Position numbers and translations under genes: made by a program
In this document: positions 61,879-64,000 of the stretch, one piece after another
How the letters are laid out: each line of letters opens with the position of its first letter
Numbering within the stretch: position 1 is the stretch's first letter
The notes under the pieces: generated by a model
Told to the model about the DNA's origin: nothing
The model's input: only the letters and a program-made list of their open reading frames with translations
Database searches by the model: none
Source: Rubrivivax sp.
GTDB lineage: Bacteria > Pseudomonadota > Gammaproteobacteria > Burkholderiales > Burkholderiaceae_C
Direction of reading: 5' to 3'
Length of the DNA stretch: 64,000 nt
Assembly: GCA_016719535.1 (NCBI GenBank)
Contig: JADJYX010000013.1
Span: forward strand, 310,001 to 374,000

Positions 61879-63081
61879 CTACTGCGGCCGCAGGTCGGTG
61901 GCGCGTCGGCTGGCACCGAGCTTGGCCATCTCGGCCGCCGGGTCGCCGACGATCTGCATGTGCTCGGTGCCGGCGGCCAGGTCGGGGTTGCGCGCGCGCT
62001 GGCTCTTGAGCTTGATCTGCAGCCGCAGGTCGTTGACCGAGTCGGCATTGCGCAGCGCGTCCTCCAGCGTGACCATGCTGGACTCGTAGAGGTTGAAGAG
62101 CGCCTGGTCGAAGGTCTGCATGCCCAGCTCGCCCGAGCGCTTCATCAGTTCCTTGATCTCGCCGACCTCGCCCTTGAAGATCATGTCCGACACCAGCGGC
62201 GTATTGAGCAGCACCTCGACCGCCGCCACCCGCCCGCGGCCTTCCTGGCGCGGCAGCAGGCGCTGCGAGACGAGCGACTTGAGGTTGAGCGACAGGTCCA
62301 TCAGCAGCTGCGCCCGCCGCTCTTCGGGGAAGAAGTTGATGATGCGGTCCAGCGCCTGGTTGGCGCTGTTGGCGTGCAGCGTGGCCATGCACAGGTGGCC
62401 GGTCTCGGCGAAGGCCACCGCGTGCTCCATGGTCTCGCGGTCGCGGATCTCGCCCATCAGGATGACATCGGGCGCCTGGCGCAGGGTATTCTTCAGCGCG
62501 ATCTCCCAGCCATCGGTGTCGATGCCGACCTCGCGCTGGGTGACGATGCAGTTCTTGTGCGGGTGCACGAACTCCACCGGATCCTCGATCGTGATGATGT
62601 GGCCGTAGCTGTTCTCGTTGCGGTAGTCGACCATCGCCGCCAGCGAGGTGCTCTTGCCCGAGCCGGTGGCGCCGACGAAGATCACCAGCCCGCGCTTGGT
62701 CATCGCCACGTCCTTCAGCACCACGGGCAGGTTGAGGCTGTCGATGGTGGGCAGCGTCTGCGGGATGGTGCGGAAGACCAGGCCCACGTGGCCCTGCTGC
62801 AGAAAGGCATTGACGCGAAAACGCCCCACGCCGGACGGCGAGATGGCGAAATTGCACTCCTTGGTGCGCTCGAATTCGGCCGCCTGCTTGTCGTTCATCA
62901 CCGCGCGCGCCAGCTGCAGCGTGTGCTGGCCGGTCAGCGGCTGCGGGCTGACCTTGGTGATCTTGCCGTCGACCTTGATCGCCGGCGGAAAGTCGGCGGT
63001 CAGGAAGAGGTCGGAGCCGTTGCGGCCGACCATCAGCCGCAGCAGGTCGTTGACGAATTTCGAGGCCTGGTCGCGTTCCAT
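61879..63081 (-). CDS. pilU: Type IV pilus retraction ATPase PilU
   Basis: Hexameric ATPase that assists PilT in pilus retraction. The 400-residue product has an N-terminal PAS-like part (FVNDLLRLMVGRNGSDLFLT), the Walker A VGATGSGKSTSLAAMVDYRN, the Asp box HIITIEDPVEFVHPHKNC, Walker B VILMGEIRDRETMEHAVAFA and the His box GHLCMATLHANSANQALDRI. The C-terminal tail beyond about residue 350, with an AGTEHMQIVG stretch, is longer than in PilT and typical of PilU. It lies 11 bases after pilT in the usual pilT-pilU order. Confidence 0.96.
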   Translation of the reverse strand: MERDQASKFVNDLLRLMVGRNGSDLFLTADFPPAIKVDGKITKVSPQPLTGQHTLQLARAVMNDKQAAEFERTKECNFAISPSGVGRFRVNAFLQQGHVGLVFRTIPQTLPTIDSLNLPVVLKDVAMTKRGLVIFVGATGSGKSTSLAAMVDYRNENSYGHIITIEDPVEFVHPHKNCIVTQREVGIDTDGWEIALKNTLRQAPDVILMGEIRDRETMEHAVAFAETGHLCMATLHANSANQALDRIINFFPEERRAQLLMDLSLNLKSLVSQRLLPRQEGRGRVAAVEVLLNTPLVSDMIFKGEVGEIKELMKRSGELGMQTFDQALFNLYESSMVTLEDALRNADSVNDLRLQIKLKSQRARNPDLAAGTEHMQIVGDPAAEMAKLGASRRATDLRPQ

Positions 63082-63092
63082 TCAGGGCTCCC

Positions 63093-64000
63093 TCAGCCTG
63101 GAAAATTCTCGGGGATCTTCGCCTTGCCACGCGCCTCGGCGGCCGAGATCACGTTGCGCCGCACCAGGTCGGCCAGGTTCTGGTCCAGCGTCTGCATGCC
63201 CAGGCTCTGCCCGGTCTGGATCGAGCTGTACATCTGCGCGATCTTGTTCTCGCGGATCAGGTTCTTGATCGCCGAGGTGGCGATCATGATCTCGTGCGCG
63301 GCCACGCGGCCCGAACCGTCCTTGAGCTTGCACAAGGTCTGCGAAATCACCGCCACCAGCGACTCGGACAGCATCGCGCGCACCATCTCCTTCTCGGCCG
63401 CCGGGAAGACGTCGACCACGCGGTCGATCGTCTTGGCGGCGCTGCTGGTGTGCAGCGTGCCGAACACCAGGTGGCCGGTCTCGGCGGCGGTCAGCGCCAG
63501 GCGGATGGTCTCCAGGTCGCGCATCTCGCCCACCAGGATGGCGTCGGGGTCCTCGCGCAGCGCACTGCGCAGCGCATTGGCAAAGCTCAACGTGTGCGGG
63601 CCGACCTCGCGCTGGTTGATCAGGCACTTCTTGCTCTCGTGCACGAATTCGATCGGGTCTTCCACCGTCAGCACGTGGCCGTATTCATTCTCGTTGAGGT
63701 GGTTGACCATCGCCGCCAGCGTGGTGCTCTTGCCCGAACCGGTGGGCCCGGTCACCAGCACCAGCCCGCGCGGCTTGAGCGACAGCTCGGCAAACACCTT
63801 GGGCGTATTGAGCTGCTCGAGCGTGAGGATCTTGCTCGGGATGGTGCGGAAGACCGCGCCGGCACCGCGGTTCTGGTTGAAGGCATTGACGCGAAAGCGC
63901 GCCAGGCCCTGGATCTCGAACGAGAAGTCGCACTCGAGCGTGTCCTCGTAGTGCTTGCGCTGGGCATCGTTCATGATGTCGTACACCATGTCGTGCACCG
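63093..64000 (-). CDS. pilT: Type IV pilus twitching motility ATPase PilT (5' end beyond window)
   Basis: Main retraction ATPase of type IV pili. About 302 residues are visible; the N-terminal roughly 45 lie beyond position 64000. Seen: DFSFEIQGLARFRVNAFNQN, Walker A VTGPTGSGKSTTLAAMVNHL, Asp box VLTVEDPIEFVHESKKCLIN, Walker B AILVGEMRDLETIRLALTAA, His box GHLVFGTLHTSSAAKTIDRV and the PilT C-terminal AIRNLIRE-type stretch (here AIKNLIRENKIAQMYSSIQT). All match PilT rather than PilB. Confidence 0.96.
   Translation of the reverse strand, partial: VHDMVYDIMNDAQRKHYEDTLECDFSFEIQGLARFRVNAFNQNRGAGAVFRTIPSKILTLEQLNTPKVFAELSLKPRGLVLVTGPTGSGKSTTLAAMVNHLNENEYGHVLTVEDPIEFVHESKKCLINQREVGPHTLSFANALRSALREDPDAILVGEMRDLETIRLALTAAETGHLVFGTLHTSSAAKTIDRVVDVFPAAEKEMVRAMLSESLVAVISQTLCKLKDGSGRVAAHEIMIATSAIKNLIRENKIAQMYSSIQTGQSLGMQTLDQNLADLVRRNVISAAEARGKAKIPENFPG

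Overview
The window is GC-rich throughout (roughly 65-70% G+C by eye). Gene content and order point to a betaproteobacterium of the order Burkholderiales, probably near the Leptothrix/Rubrivivax/Methylibium group. The pointers are mnmG-rsmG-parA...parB, the short type-2 argC, divergent rsmI/yraN followed by a SIS-domain protein and a BON lipoprotein, and adjacent pilT-pilU. This placement is inferred from layout, not from a search.

Positions 1-35435 hold one large type VI secretion (T6SS) locus built from two divergent arms around a 310-bp control region (22298-22607). The left arm, on the minus strand, reads ompA-like, tssA, tssB, tssC, hcp, a second hcp, tagJ, tssE, tssF, tssG, clpV, an M35-type metallopeptidase with a small exported partner, a TPR-methyltransferase fusion, vgrG, two unrecognised proteins, fha and pppA (cut by the window edge). 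The right arm, on the plus strand, reads tssK, tssL, tssM, tagF, a PpkA-type kinase (frameshifted after its membrane segment), a second receptor-like Ser/Thr kinase, a deacetylase lipoprotein and a TPR lipoprotein. Nearly all core parts are present together with the PpkA/PppA/Fha/TagF post-translational switch. No TssJ lipoprotein or PAAR tip protein was found. The metallopeptidase/exported-protein pair between clpV and vgrG is the best effector/immunity candidate.

Positions 35422-46589 are mostly housekeeping: a LysM/TPR lipoprotein, a YkgJ-type cysteine-cluster protein, a DUF2061 membrane protein, mnmG, rsmG, a LysE-type exporter, parA, a GNAT protein, argC (opposite strand), a small hydrolase, a membrane protein, parB and an MFS transporter. 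A perfect parS site lies inside mnmG and a degenerate one inside rsmG, so this is a chromosome-partition locus and probably origin-proximal.

Positions 46590-53854 carry prkA-yeaH-spoVR (the stress kinase operon; spoVR is frameshifted), a GlcD/D-lactate dehydrogenase-type flavoprotein and an adenosylcobalamin-forming ATP transferase. Positions 53855-64000 carry a structured repeat, a small unknown protein, aroG behind an aromatic-rich leader peptide and terminator (an attenuator), ilvA, tldD, rsmI (frameshifted), yraN, a SIS-domain protein, a BON lipoprotein, a GarR/MmsB-type dehydrogenase, pilU and a partial pilT.

Three genes (the PpkA-type kinase, spoVR, rsmI) show single-base frame breaks in otherwise well-conserved reading frames. 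That frequency in 64 kb suggests sequence errors as readily as real decay, and it should temper conclusions about those genes.
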